DNA of 35,996 bases from Bacteroidales bacterium (lineage in GTDB: Bacteria; Bacteroidota; Bacteroidia; Bacteroidales; Muribaculaceae). The notes beneath the pieces were generated by a model, which worked only from the letters and a program-made list of their open reading frames with translations, was not told where the DNA came from and did no database searches. A program made the position numbers and the translations under genes. Positions 6,302 through 14,498 of the stretch are shown here, piece by piece. Within the stretch, counting starts at the first letter, position 1, and each line of letters begins with the position of its first letter. The stretch is taken from NCBI GenBank assembly GCA_014800815.1, contig JAAVFI010000039.1:1-35996 (forward strand). The letters run 5' to 3'.

Positions 6302-8196
6302 CAAACTCTGAATACAAGGAAATAGATTACTCTGCTCTGCGCCCTACCGACTGGCTCCCGACTTCCGTCAAGGAGATGAAGGCTCTCGGCTGGGACTATG
6401 TGGATGTAGTGCTCTTCTCGGGCGACGCTTACGTGGATCATCCTGCATTCGGAGCCGCCGTCATAGGCCGCACGCTGCAGGCTGCGGGCTATCGTGTGGC
6501 TATTGTTCCGCAACCCAACTGGCAGGACGACCTGCGCGACTTCCGCAAATTCGGAGCGCCGCGTCTGTTCTTCGGTGTCAGCCCGGGTGCCATGGACTCT
6601 ATGGTCAACCACTATACGGCCAACCGCCGCCGTCGCTCCGACGACGCCTACACTCCCGGCGGACGCCACGGTGCGCGCCCCGACTACCCTACCATAGTTT
6701 ACTCCAAGATTCTGCGCGAGCTCTTTCCCGATACTCCGATTATCGGCGGAGGCATCGAAGCCTCGCTCCGTCGTCTCTCTCATTACGACTACTGGGAAGA
6801 CCGTCTGAGGCCGTCTATCCTCACCGACTCGGCACTCGACCTCATCATCTATGGCATGGGCGAGAAGCCTGTAGTAGAGCTTGCCAAGCGTCTTGAGGCC
6901 GGCGAGAAGATTGCCGATATCACCGATTTGGCGCAGACCGTAGTAGCTCGTCCGCTCTCTGAGATTCCCGAGGCTGACGAAGCGAACATAGTGCTCGCAC
7001 CTTTTGAAAAATGCCTGCGCGACAAGGCTTCGCAGTCGGCCAACTTCAAGCACATCGAGCAGCAGAGCAACCGACTCAACGGCGGGGCTACTCTCTGGCA
7101 GGCAACGGGAAACAAGGCCGTGAAGGTCAATCCGATGCTTCCGGCAATGTCGCAGGGCGAAATCGACGCCTCTTTCGACCTCCCCTATACGCGCCTGCCC
7201 CACCCCCGCTACAAGGGCAAGACTATCCCGGCTTACGAGATGATACGCCACTCGGTGAATATGCACCGCGGCTGCTTCGGCGGCTGCGCGTTCTGCACCA
7301 TATCGGCGCATCAGGGCAAGTTCATAGCCTCTCGCTCGAAGGAATCTATTCTGCGCGAGGCCCGTCAGGTAACGCGTATGCCCGACTTCAAAGGCTATAT
7401 CAGCGACCTCGGCGGTCCGTCGGCAAATATGTACGGTATGAGCGGCCGCGACAAAAATATCTGCGCCAAGTGCCTGCGCCCCTCGTGTCTGCACCCATCG
7501 CCCTGCCGCAATCTCAATACCGACCATCGTCCGCTCCTCGACATCTACCATGCTGTCGACGCGCTCCCGGGGGTAAAGAAATCGTTTATCGGTTCGGGCG
7601 TACGCTACGACCTCTCGATGCACCACACGGGCAACCGCGACATAGACCGCGCCAATGCCGAATACAACCGCGAACTCATTGAGAAACACGTGTCTGGCCG
7701 CCTGAAGGTAGCTCCCGAGCATACGTCGGATGCCGTGCTCAACATCATGCGCAAACCCTCTTTCGAGCTATTCAAGGAGTTCAAGAAAATATTTGATAAG
7801 GTAAATGCGTCGAGCGGCATGCGCCAGCAGCTCATCCCCTACTTCATATCGTCGCACCCAGGCTGCAGCCTCACCGACATGGCGCAGCTCGCCGTAGAGA
7901 CTAAGGCGCTCGACTTTCACCTCGAGCAGGTGCAGGACTTCACGCCCACCCCGATGACTGTCGCCACGGAGATTTACTACACGGGCATCCACCCTTATAC
8001 GGGCGAGAAAGTGGGCACGGCACACACTGCCGACGAAAAACTCAGGCAGCGCATGTTCTTCTTCTGGTACGACCCCGAGTACCGCGCGCGCATAACCTCG
8101 ACGCTGCACAGCATAGGCCGACCCGACTTAATAAAAAAACTTTTCGGCGACCGTCCTCCGCATCGCCGAAAAGTCGAAAGTAAAAAAAATCGATAG
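6298..8196 (+). CDS. ygiQ: YgiQ-family radical SAM protein
   Basis: Radical S-adenosylmethionine enzyme of the UPF0313/YgiQ family; the reaction is not established for the family. 632 residues. The [4Fe-4S] cluster motif is C326-FGG-C330-AF-C333 in HRGCFGGCAFCTISAHQGKFI. The N-terminal third (starting around DWLPTSVKEMKALGWDYVDVV) has the YgiQ-type B12-binding-like fold with IIGGGIEASLRRLSHYDYW. A second cysteine-rich stretch, CAKCLRPSCLHPSPC, follows the SAM domain. It starts 4 bp inside uvrB and ends 4 bp from the convergent ddl. Its last 65 bp also carry the terminator used by the opposite strand. No function in repair is implied beyond co-transcription. Confidence 0.93.
   Translation: MTNSEYKEIDYSALRPTDWLPTSVKEMKALGWDYVDVVLFSGDAYVDHPAFGAAVIGRTLQAAGYRVAIVPQPNWQDDLRDFRKFGAPRLFFGVSPGAMDSMVNHYTANRRRRSDDAYTPGGRHGARPDYPTIVYSKILRELFPDTPIIGGGIEASLRRLSHYDYWEDRLRPSILTDSALDLIIYGMGEKPVVELAKRLEAGEKIADITDLAQTVVARPLSEIPEADEANIVLAPFEKCLRDKASQSANFKHIEQQSNRLNGGATLWQATGNKAVKVNPMLPAMSQGEIDASFDLPYTRLPHPRYKGKTIPAYEMIRHSVNMHRGCFGGCAFCTISAHQGKFIASRSKESILREARQVTRMPDFKGYISDLGGPSANMYGMSGRDKNICAKCLRPSCLHPSPCRNLNTDHRPLLDIYHAVDALPGVKKSFIGSGVRYDLSMHHTGNRDIDRANAEYNRELIEKHVSGRLKVAPEHTSDAVLNIMRKPSFELFKEFKKIFDKVNASSGMRQQLIPYFISSHPGCSLTDMAQLAVETKALDFHLEQVQDFTPTPMTVATEIYYTGIHPYTGEKVGTAHTADEKLRQRMFFFWYDPEYRARITSTLHSIGRPDLIKKLFGDRPPHRRKVESKKNR
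8133..8173 (-). terminator. Terminator of the hydrolase-murF-ddl operon, inside the ygiQ coding end
   Basis: An 11-bp perfect stem, CTTTTCGGCGA (8140-8150) with TCGCCGAAAAG (8163-8173), with a 12-nt loop. Read on the minus strand it is followed by seven T (8139-8133), the classical arrangement. On the plus strand no T-tract follows the stem, so it should stop only the minus-strand transcript. Confidence 0.8.
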
Positions 8197-8200
8197 AAAC

Positions 8201-9388
8201 TTATTTCACGCCCTTGGCTCCTTTGGCACCTTTGATGCCTCCGCCGAGGGCGAAAATATTTGAGTCGTAGCTTACTGTCTTCGACGCCTGATCGCGCTTC
8301 CGCTTGAGGGCGAGACGCACGAGGCGCTCCATGAGGTCGGTAAACTTGATGCCTGCAGCCTCCCAGAGATAGAATGAGAGCGAGCCGGGGATAGTGTTGA
8401 TTTCGTTCACGTATATCTCGCGTGTATTGCCGTCGACCATAACGTCGACACGGCTCACACCGTGGCACGAAAGCACGCGGAAAGTCTCTCCGGCGAGGTG
8501 TCGGATGCGCTCTGTTTCGTTGGCGGGCAGATCGGCGGGGATACGCTTCTGTGCTGCATGCATGCCGCGGTTGTCCTTTGTGCCGCCCATATACTTGTCT
8601 GTGTACGAGAGTATTTCGCCGCTCTTAATAGGTTCTTCAAGCACTGAAGTGATATAGTCGTCGCAGTCGCCCAGTACGGCACAGTTTATTTCCTGCAGAT
8701 TTTCAACCATATCTTCCACGATGATGCGCGAAGAGTAGCGCTGAGCGTCGTCGACGCGCTCGAGGAGCTGCTCGCGGTTCTCGGCACGGCCTATACCCAC
8801 GCTCGAACCGAGGTTGGCGGGCTTTACAATCACGGGGTAGCCGATCTGATTTTCGATTTTTGCGATAAGTTCGTCGCGCTTGGCAAACCACTGTTTGTCG
8901 GTGAACCACACGTAGTCGACCACGGGGATACCGTCGGCAGCGAGAATCATCTTCATCGTAATCTTGTCCATACCGTTGGCCGAGGCAAGAGTGTTGCATC
9001 CGGCATAGGGCAGACCGATAGTCTCGAGCACGCCCTCGAAGATACCGTCCTCACCGTTGGAACCGTGGAGCACGGGGATAGCGAGGTCGAGCGTTGCCAC
9101 AACGTCGCTCTTGAAGAGCTTGCGGTCGGCGGCGTAGAGATTGTAGTCGCCGTAGATGGGCTTCATATACACCTCGCGGCACTGCTTGAGGAGCGCGGGG
9201 ATATCGCGGTAATTCTTTACATCGGTCAGAGCGTCGCCTGTGTACCAGCGGCCCTGCTTGGAAATATATACGGGTATTACTTCGTATTTATCGGCGTCGA
9301 TAGCCGCCATGGCCTGGTTGGCCGATATCACTGAAATTTCGTGTTCGGTGGAGCGTCCGCCGAAGAACACTGCTATTTTTGTCTTCAT
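8201..9388 (-). CDS. ddl: D-alanine--D-alanine ligase
   Basis: ATP-grasp ligase joining two D-alanines for the peptidoglycan stem peptide. 395 residues from the ATG at 9388 (MKTKIAVFFGGRSTEHEIS); a longer upstream frame only runs into murF. Motifs are HGSNGEDGIFEGVLETIGLPY, the ATP-binding VIVKPANLGSSVGIGRAE, the omega-loop region LSYTDKYMGGTKDNRG, and the Mg-binding EINTIPGSLSFYLWEAAG. The omega loop has the S-Y/K-Y pattern of D-Ala-D-Ala enzymes, not an obvious D-Ala-D-Lac type. The C-terminus adds a Lys/Gly tail (GGGIKGAKGAKGVK) unusual for the family. It is the last gene of a three-gene operon, starting 10 bp after the Mur ligase stop. Confidence 0.95.
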   Translation of the reverse strand: MKTKIAVFFGGRSTEHEISVISANQAMAAIDADKYEVIPVYISKQGRWYTGDALTDVKNYRDIPALLKQCREVYMKPIYGDYNLYAADRKLFKSDVVATLDLAIPVLHGSNGEDGIFEGVLETIGLPYAGCNTLASANGMDKITMKMILAADGIPVVDYVWFTDKQWFAKRDELIAKIENQIGYPVIVKPANLGSSVGIGRAENREQLLERVDDAQRYSSRIIVEDMVENLQEINCAVLGDCDDYITSVLEEPIKSGEILSYTDKYMGGTKDNRGMHAAQKRIPADLPANETERIRHLAGETFRVLSCHGVSRVDVMVDGNTREIYVNEINTIPGSLSFYLWEAAGIKFTDLMERLVRLALKRKRDQASKTVSYDSNIFALGGGIKGAKGAKGVK

Positions 9389-9398
9389 TATCTGAGAT

Positions 9399-10985
9399 TT
9401 ATCTGAAAGTATCAGGAAGGTCGTTTTCGTAGAGTACGGTATCGCCGGCAGCCGCCATTGATGTGAGGAGCTGCTGAGCCTGCGCGAAACTGTCGACGGG
9501 TCGGATAGCGTCGGCGGGCATACCGCCGTCCTGCAGACCCTTGAGGATTGCGTCGCGGTTGTACTCGCCCACCACAATTGCAATATCGCAGCTCGTTGCC
9601 GCTTTCTCGCCGAAAGCACGGTTGAGTTCGTACTGCTCGTCGCCAAGCTCTATCATACCGGGGGTGATGAGGAAGCGCTTGCCCTGAGTCATGGCAGCGA
9701 GTACATCGAGAGCCATTGCAGAACCTACGGGGTTGCTGTTGAAGGCGTCGTCGATTATGGTGAGGCCGCCGGGGACGCGCTTGATGCTGAGACGGTGCTC
9801 CACCTGCTCGATTTTCTCTACAGCGTAGGCAATGCGGTCGTCGCGCACACCGAGAGCACGCGCCATAGCTACGGCTGCAAGCAGGTTGGAGATATTGCAC
9901 TCGCCCACGAGGTGAGTGCGCAGTTCCAGACGGTGACCGGTAGCGGTCTCGACTGCTGTAAAACGTGTGCCGTCGGGAGCGTATTCGATATCTTCGGCCA
10001 CATAGTCGGCACCTTCGGTATTCTTCACCGCATAGCGCAGGCACTTGACATTGCTCACGGGGCGGTTGGCGATGTACTCGAAGTCGTTGTTCACCACGGC
10101 AAGGCCGTCGGCGGGAAGTGCGTCGACAAGTTCAAACTTCGTAGCCTGCACATTTTCAATGGTTTTGAACGACTCAAGGTGCTGGGGGCCGACGGCTGTG
10201 ATGATGCCGCCCCACGGCTCCACGAGGTCGCATATTTCCTTGATGTCACCGATATTTTTCGCGCCCATTTCCACGATAAATACTTCGTGGTAAGGCTTGA
10301 GCATCTCGCGTACGGTGCGGACCACGCCGAGGGTGGTATTGTACGAACCGGGCGTCATGAGCGTATCGAACTGCTCGGAGAGAATTCGGTAGAGATAGTG
10401 CTTGGTGGTTGTTTTGCCATAGCTGCCTGTAACTCCTATTATACGCAGGCCGGGCATCGAGCGGAGGATAGCCTTGGCTTCGTCGTAATAGCGGCGGGTG
10501 ATGCGTTTCTCGACGGGCGAGAGCACGGCATTTGCAGCTAAAATAAGTACGTGCGACAGGCACCAGCAGGCCATAAGTGCCTCACAGAGAGCAAGCAGAG
10601 GTGTTTTGAACGCTATCATGGAGAGGCCGCCGACGAGTGCCGCCATAACGAGTGCCGTGATGTAGATACGGCGGGCGCGCATGGTCATCACGAGCGGCTT
10701 CTTATATTTTTTGCGGACGAAAGTGAGTCCGCAGAAAAGGCCGAAGATACCCATGAGGGCAATTGATGCCGTGGCCGGGCTGAAAGGCGTGAGACCGATG
10801 AAGAATACTATAAGGCCGCAGAGGTGCCAGCCGGAAGTGGAGTCGCCCGACTCGCTCAGCCAGTGACGGTAGCGTTCGGGGCGATAGCTGTTCTGCTGGA
10901 ACATCATCAGGCAGCGGCGCAGCTCTACTCCGAGATTGAAGATGAGCAGCGCGAGCGAAACACAGAATATAATAATACCTGCCAT
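9399..10985 (-). CDS. Membrane-anchored Mur ligase, MurF-like
   Basis: Predicted ATP-dependent amide ligase of the Mur family, 528 residues. MurF adds D-Ala-D-Ala to UDP-MurNAc-tripeptide, and the neighbouring ddl makes this a natural guess. The N-terminus is not the usual soluble MurF domain. About 150 residues contain four or five hydrophobic helices (about 2-20, 52-90, 108-150). They precede the Walker A GVTGSYGKTTTKH (about 181-193), the central domain MTPGSYNTTLGVVRTVREML and VEMGAKNIGDIKEICDLVEP, and the C-terminal ligase domain with DDAFNSNPVGSAMALDVL. A canonical soluble MurF probably exists elsewhere in the genome, so this may be a specialised paralogue. It starts 1 bp after the hydrolase stop. 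Confidence 0.82.
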   Translation of the reverse strand: MAGIIIFCVSLALLIFNLGVELRRCLMMFQQNSYRPERYRHWLSESGDSTSGWHLCGLIVFFIGLTPFSPATASIALMGIFGLFCGLTFVRKKYKKPLVMTMRARRIYITALVMAALVGGLSMIAFKTPLLALCEALMACWCLSHVLILAANAVLSPVEKRITRRYYDEAKAILRSMPGLRIIGVTGSYGKTTTKHYLYRILSEQFDTLMTPGSYNTTLGVVRTVREMLKPYHEVFIVEMGAKNIGDIKEICDLVEPWGGIITAVGPQHLESFKTIENVQATKFELVDALPADGLAVVNNDFEYIANRPVSNVKCLRYAVKNTEGADYVAEDIEYAPDGTRFTAVETATGHRLELRTHLVGECNISNLLAAVAMARALGVRDDRIAYAVEKIEQVEHRLSIKRVPGGLTIIDDAFNSNPVGSAMALDVLAAMTQGKRFLITPGMIELGDEQYELNRAFGEKAATSCDIAIVVGEYNRDAILKGLQDGGMPADAIRPVDSFAQAQQLLTSMAAAGDTVLYENDLPDTFR

Positions 10986-10986
10986 A

Positions 10987-11736
10987 TCAGTTGTTTACAT
11001 TAAGGAAATTAGCGACTACAGCGGCTGTCTGAGCCGGGCGGTCGAGAAATGAGTAGTGCCCTGCCTCGGGATACGACACAAGGCCGGCATCGGGAATACG
11101 GCGCTCCATGAGCTTCGCGTCGCGCAGCGGTGTGGCCGTATCTTTTTCGCCCCAGATGAGCAGTGTGGGTGCCTTGATAGAGGTAAGAAGCGGGGTGAGA
11201 TCTTCGTTTACGGTACGGCTGAGGATAGCCCTCATCATGGGCGAGGCCTGAGCGTAGTCGCTCGAACCGGCCTTGGTGCGCCAACGGTCTATGACACTTT
11301 TCGGCAAAATGTGTTTTGCCAGTTTGAAGGTGTACACCCGCGCGTAGTACCATAGCGAACGGCGCGGCTTGATACCGGCGGCATCTACAAGGATGAGGCG
11401 GTCGACATCGTTGCGCGACGAGTACATGATACCTATGCGGCCGCCGAACGAATGGCCGATAAGCGACGGACGCTTGAGGCCGAGGCGGCGCACAAATTCC
11501 TCAATAAAAGCCGTGTAGCGCTCCACGCCCCACACTTCTGTCGGTTCGGTGGATTCGCCGAAGCCGGGGAGGTCGATATTATACACCGTAGTGCCGCTGC
11601 CGCAGGCTGCCTCGGCGAGCAACTGCACGGTCGAGCCCTTGCAGCCCCAGCCGTGCATCACTATCACGGGCCGCGGTCCGCTGCCAAGCACATCGTAAGT
11701 GGCTCTTACACCGTCGATTTCTATAGTCTCTTTCAT
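10987..11736 (-). CDS. Alpha/beta hydrolase
   Basis: Serine hydrolase of the alpha/beta fold, 249 residues, no signal peptide, probably cytoplasmic. Visible are the oxyanion strand HGWGCKGS (28-35), the nucleophile elbow GHSFGG with Ser96, the acid in WGEKDTATPL (about 198) and the histidine in EAGHYSFLDRP (about 229), so the triad is complete. A lid segment of about 60 residues contains a Trp/Tyr-rich helix (RRSLWYYARVYTFKLAKHIL). The substrate cannot be read from sequence. It is first in an operon with a membrane Mur ligase and ddl, which hints at an envelope-related ester or amide but does not show it. The ATG lies about 20 bp after a consensus promoter. Confidence 0.88.
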   Translation of the reverse strand: MKETIEIDGVRATYDVLGSGPRPVIVMHGWGCKGSTVQLLAEAACGSGTTVYNIDLPGFGESTEPTEVWGVERYTAFIEEFVRRLGLKRPSLIGHSFGGRIGIMYSSRNDVDRLILVDAAGIKPRRSLWYYARVYTFKLAKHILPKSVIDRWRTKAGSSDYAQASPMMRAILSRTVNEDLTPLLTSIKAPTLLIWGEKDTATPLRDAKLMERRIPDAGLVSYPEAGHYSFLDRPAQTAAVVANFLNVNN

Positions 11737-11755
11737 TTTAAGCCGTAAACTCTTG

Positions 11756-11786
11756 CAAAATTACTCAAACGCCGCGTACTGACAAA
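11756..11786 (-). promoter_or_regulatory. Promoter of the hydrolase-murF-ddl operon
   Basis: Minus strand: TTTG (11786-11783), 19 bp, TAATTTTG (11763-11756). The expected start is near 11750, 14 nt upstream of the ATG. Confidence 0.72.
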
Positions 11787-11841
11787 AGGTTTTGCCCTGT
11801 TTTCCGAAATAATCCGCTACTTTTTCGCCTGAAACAACGAA

Positions 11842-11872
11842 AGCCGACGAGCGGGGATTCCGTCCGTCGGCT
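11842..11872 (-). terminator. Probable terminator after the nucleoside phosphorylase gene
   Basis: AGCCGACG (11842-11849) pairs with CGTCGGCT (11865-11872), an 8-bp stem 20 bp past the phosphorylase stop. The following minus-strand sequence is only moderately T-rich (TTTCGTTGTTTC), so it is weaker than the other terminators here. Confidence 0.5.
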
Positions 11873-11891
11873 ATACTTGTCCGTTATCGTA

Positions 11892-12767
11892 TCATATACG
11901 TTCGAGCACGGTGGCTATCAGGTCGCGCACGCCCGACTTATAGTTGGGATTTGCCTCTGTATTGAAGCGGTTGGCAATGATTGAGCACACAGTCATGCAG
12001 CGGTGGCCCATGAGGCGGCCGAGACCGGCAAGAGGTGCGCTCTCCATTTCATAATTCGTCACCTTGCGGCCCTCGAATTCAAATTCTTCAATACGGCGGT
12101 TGAGGTCGGGATTGGAGAGGGCGAGACGCACTTCCCTGCCCTGCGGGCCGTAGAAGCCGACGGCCGAAATTGTATTGCCGCGCACCATGTCGTCACCGCC
12201 GATACGCTCTACAAGTTCATGGTCGGCATCCACTACGTAAGGCTTGGCCCAGAGTGGATTCCAACCGGTGTGCTCGCAGAGTGCTTTCTCGAAAGCGAGG
12301 TCGGCTACCTCATTGCGACCTGCATAATAGTTGAGTACGCCGTCGAAACCGATTGATTTTTCGGCGATTACAGGGGTGCCGAGCGACAGTTCGGGCTGAA
12401 GGGCTCCCGATGTGCCGATGCGTACCATTGTGAGCTGACGGTGCTTGTCGCGCACTTCGCGGGTCTTGAAGTCGATATTTGCGAGGGCGTCGAGCTCAGT
12501 CACAACTATATCAATATTGTCAGGGCCGATGCCGTGGCTGATACACATGATAGGTTTGCCCTTGTATGTGCCGCCGATAGTATGAAATTCGCGTGATGAT
12601 ACCTCGAAGGTTCGTGTGTCGAAGAACGAAGCCACCATATCCACTCTGGCAGGGTCGCCGACCATGATTATACGGTCGGTAAGCTGCTCGGGAAGCAGGT
12701 GCAGGTGGAAAATTGTGCCGTCGGGATTAATGATGAGTTCCGACTCCGGTATTATTTTTTTAGTCAT
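11892..12767 (-). CDS. Nucleoside phosphorylase (uridine phosphorylase-like)
   Basis: Enzyme of the PNP/UDP superfamily, splitting a nucleoside with phosphate into base and ribose-1-phosphate; cytoplasmic, nucleoside salvage. 291 residues. Family marks are IIMVGDPARVDMVASFFD, the phosphate and ribose site ISHGIGPDNIDIV, VRIGTSGALQPEL, and the nucleoside-binding TNYEMESAPLAGLG near the C-terminus. The NYEMES box is the MUP-type (methionyl) motif shared by uridine and purine enzymes. The base preference is undecided; uridine is my first guess from overall resemblance. It appears to be transcribed alone: the dprA stop is 57 bp upstream, no consensus promoter is clear in that gap, and a hairpin follows. 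Confidence 0.9.
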   Translation of the reverse strand: MTKKIIPESELIINPDGTIFHLHLLPEQLTDRIIMVGDPARVDMVASFFDTRTFEVSSREFHTIGGTYKGKPIMCISHGIGPDNIDIVVTELDALANIDFKTREVRDKHRQLTMVRIGTSGALQPELSLGTPVIAEKSIGFDGVLNYYAGRNEVADLAFEKALCEHTGWNPLWAKPYVVDADHELVERIGGDDMVRGNTISAVGFYGPQGREVRLALSNPDLNRRIEEFEFEGRKVTNYEMESAPLAGLGRLMGHRCMTVCSIIANRFNTEANPNYKSGVRDLIATVLERI

Positions 12768-12823
12768 GAATGTGTGGTATTATGTTAGTGTTTGTAAGGT
12801 TAACAATTGAGAAGGGAATATTG

Positions 12824-13948
12824 TCAGCGATTAGTGGCCGGAAGTGCATATTTTCCTCCCGGAAGCGCCACTATGAAATCTTCAAGCTCCATTTTGAAAA
12901 GCAGAGCCGTGAGGCGCGAATACGGCATTGAAAGACCTACGCACAGGTCGTTGACGGTCATGTCGGGCTTCTCTCTGAGGGCATCGAGCACGGGCACATA
13001 CGCCTCGGGGATATCGAACGTAAGCACCTTCTGCTCACCCGCTTTGGGGCGTGCCGTCCAGTTCATCAGCGAAATCACGTCGGAGGCATCGCGCACCATA
13101 GCAGCCGCTCCCGAGGCTATAAGTTCATTGCAACCGCGGCTGTAGGTATCTCCTACACGTCCCGGAAGAGCCATCACCTCGCGATTGTATGCACCGGCAA
13201 GACGAGCCGTAGCCATAGCACCCCCTTTCATATCGCTCTCTATCACGATAGTCACATCGGCAAGGCCGGCAACTATTCGGTTGCGCGCGAGGAAATTCCC
13301 ACGGTGAATCTGCTGCCATGAGCAATATTCTGTGGCGATAAAGCCGCCTTCGGCAATAATACGACGCGCGTCATTGCGGTGGTCGGCAGGATATATTGTG
13401 TTGAGTCCGTGCGCGAGTATCGCCGCTGTAGGCACACCCTCGGTCATTGCTGCGCGGTGTGAGCAGATATCCACTCCATAGGCGAGACCGCTTACTATCA
13501 GCAGACCGTCGAGGCTTTCGGCAAGGTCGTGCACAAGTCGCTTGGTGAAATCAGCGCCGTAAGGTGTACAATGCCGAGTGCCGACTATAGCTACGGAATG
13601 GGGCTCCGATGCTGCCGAAATATTTCCCGACACGAAAAGCATGGCGGGACCGTCGGCACACTCTTTGAGACGCGCGGGAAACTCCGGCTCATTGCAAAAA
13701 ACGGCGCCGATATTTTTCGAGCGCACAAATTCGGCCTCTACACGGGCCTTATCAAGAGCCTCGCTACGGCGTGCATCATCGAAATATTTGCGGTCGACAC
13801 CGCTTAGAGCGGCAAGTCGGGAGCCTGACAAGGTGAAAAATTCTTCGGGAGTAAGTCCGAGCGATGCAAACTGTTCCGCAGTATCTATAGTGATATTGCG
13901 GTAAGCTGCCATTGCAATTCTATATGTCAGCGCGTCAGTCTCCGTCAT
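12824..13948 (-). CDS. dprA: DNA-processing protein DprA
   Basis: Binds incoming single-stranded DNA and loads RecA during natural transformation; also common in non-transformable species. 374 residues from the ATG at 13948 (MTETDALTYRIAMAAYRN), chosen over an upstream start that would overlap the thioesterase. An N-terminal helical SAM-like region precedes the Rossmann DprA core: SVAIVGTRHCTPYGADF, VSGLAYGVDICSHRAAM, the FLARNRIVAGLADVTIVIES signature, and AGAYNREVMALPG. It ends with a winged-helix domain (PEAYVPVLDALREKPDMTVNDLCVGLSM). The ATG is 7 bp after the thioesterase stop, so the two are co-transcribed. Confidence 0.95.
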   Translation of the reverse strand: MTETDALTYRIAMAAYRNITIDTAEQFASLGLTPEEFFTLSGSRLAALSGVDRKYFDDARRSEALDKARVEAEFVRSKNIGAVFCNEPEFPARLKECADGPAMLFVSGNISAASEPHSVAIVGTRHCTPYGADFTKRLVHDLAESLDGLLIVSGLAYGVDICSHRAAMTEGVPTAAILAHGLNTIYPADHRNDARRIIAEGGFIATEYCSWQQIHRGNFLARNRIVAGLADVTIVIESDMKGGAMATARLAGAYNREVMALPGRVGDTYSRGCNELIASGAAAMVRDASDVISLMNWTARPKAGEQKVLTFDIPEAYVPVLDALREKPDMTVNDLCVGLSMPYSRLTALLFKMELEDFIVALPGGKYALPATNR

Positions 13949-13955
13949 GATGTTA

Positions 13956-14366
13956 TCAGTTGAGATAATCCTTGAAAGCCTCGGCAAGCTCGTCGCCGCG
14001 TGAAACACGTCCGTTTCTGAATGATGCTATCTCCACTACAGCCTTGGCCACGGCGTCACCCTCGGGTGTATAGATATCCTGTATAAATTCGAAGACGGGC
14101 CCGCGGCGCTTAAGCGCGAGCTTGCTCACCATTGACGAGCCGAGACCGAGAGGACGGATGTAGCGCACGGTGATGCATCTCACCACGGGGTCGAGACCGC
14201 GCTCGTGCATCTCTCGGAAAGTCAGTCCGGCCTGTTCACAAAATTCATGGCGCGTATGCTCGAAATAGTGAAGATAGTTGGCATTGTTCACGATTCCTTC
14301 GGCATCCACCTCATAGTCGCGTACCTTGATAGGTAACTCAAATATATATTTTACTGCTGTATCCAT
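13956..14366 (-). CDS. Acyl-CoA thioesterase, 4HBT hot-dog fold
   Basis: Small hot-dog thioesterase, 136 residues, cytoplasmic, expected to hydrolyse acyl-CoA or acyl-ACP. The segment VRDYEVDAEGIVNNANYLHYFEHTRHEF is the YbgC/FadM-like 4HBT signature, with the catalytic acid in the D-x-E-G-I-V-N-N-A-N-Y part, followed by the RCITVRYIRPLGLGSS strand pair. Length is typical. The chain length and the biological acyl group cannot be told. It heads the transcript with dprA and is preceded by a good promoter. Confidence 0.9.
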   Translation of the reverse strand: MDTAVKYIFELPIKVRDYEVDAEGIVNNANYLHYFEHTRHEFCEQAGLTFREMHERGLDPVVRCITVRYIRPLGLGSSMVSKLALKRRGPVFEFIQDIYTPEGDAVAKAVVEIASFRNGRVSRGDELAEAFKDYLN

Positions 14367-14375
14367 AAATCATTG

Positions 14376-14405
14376 CAAATATAGTGATTTTTACAGTTGA
14401 TACAA
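14376..14405 (-). promoter_or_regulatory. Promoter of thioesterase-dprA
   Basis: Minus strand: TTG (14405-14403), 19 bp, TATATTTG (14383-14376), a perfect TAnnTTTG box 9 bp before the ATG. Transcription would start at or a few bases before the ATG. Confidence 0.62.
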
Positions 14406-14439
14406 TTTCTATCTTCAAAAAAACTACTCCCCTATATCT

Positions 14440-14473
14440 AAAAAAGGCGGCCCGACAAAATTGCCGGGCCGCC
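14440..14473 (-). terminator. Rho-independent terminator of the exb-tonB operon
   Basis: GGCGGCCCG (14446-14454) pairs with CGGGCCGCC (14465-14473) in a 9-bp GC-rich stem; on the minus strand six T follow (14445-14440). It lies 26 bp past the tonB stop. Confidence 0.9.
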
Positions 14474-14498
14474 CTGAGTATGGAATTCAAAAGCGAAT

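Noticed and set aside
4403-6304. 633-residue open frame antisense to uvrB
   Set aside because: uvrB is certain on the plus strand; long antisense frames arise here from GC-rich codon use. The antisense product has no motif.
6094-7722. 542-residue open frame antisense to uvrB and ygiQ
   Set aside because: It crosses two certain genes in the opposite strand and shows no recognisable domain.
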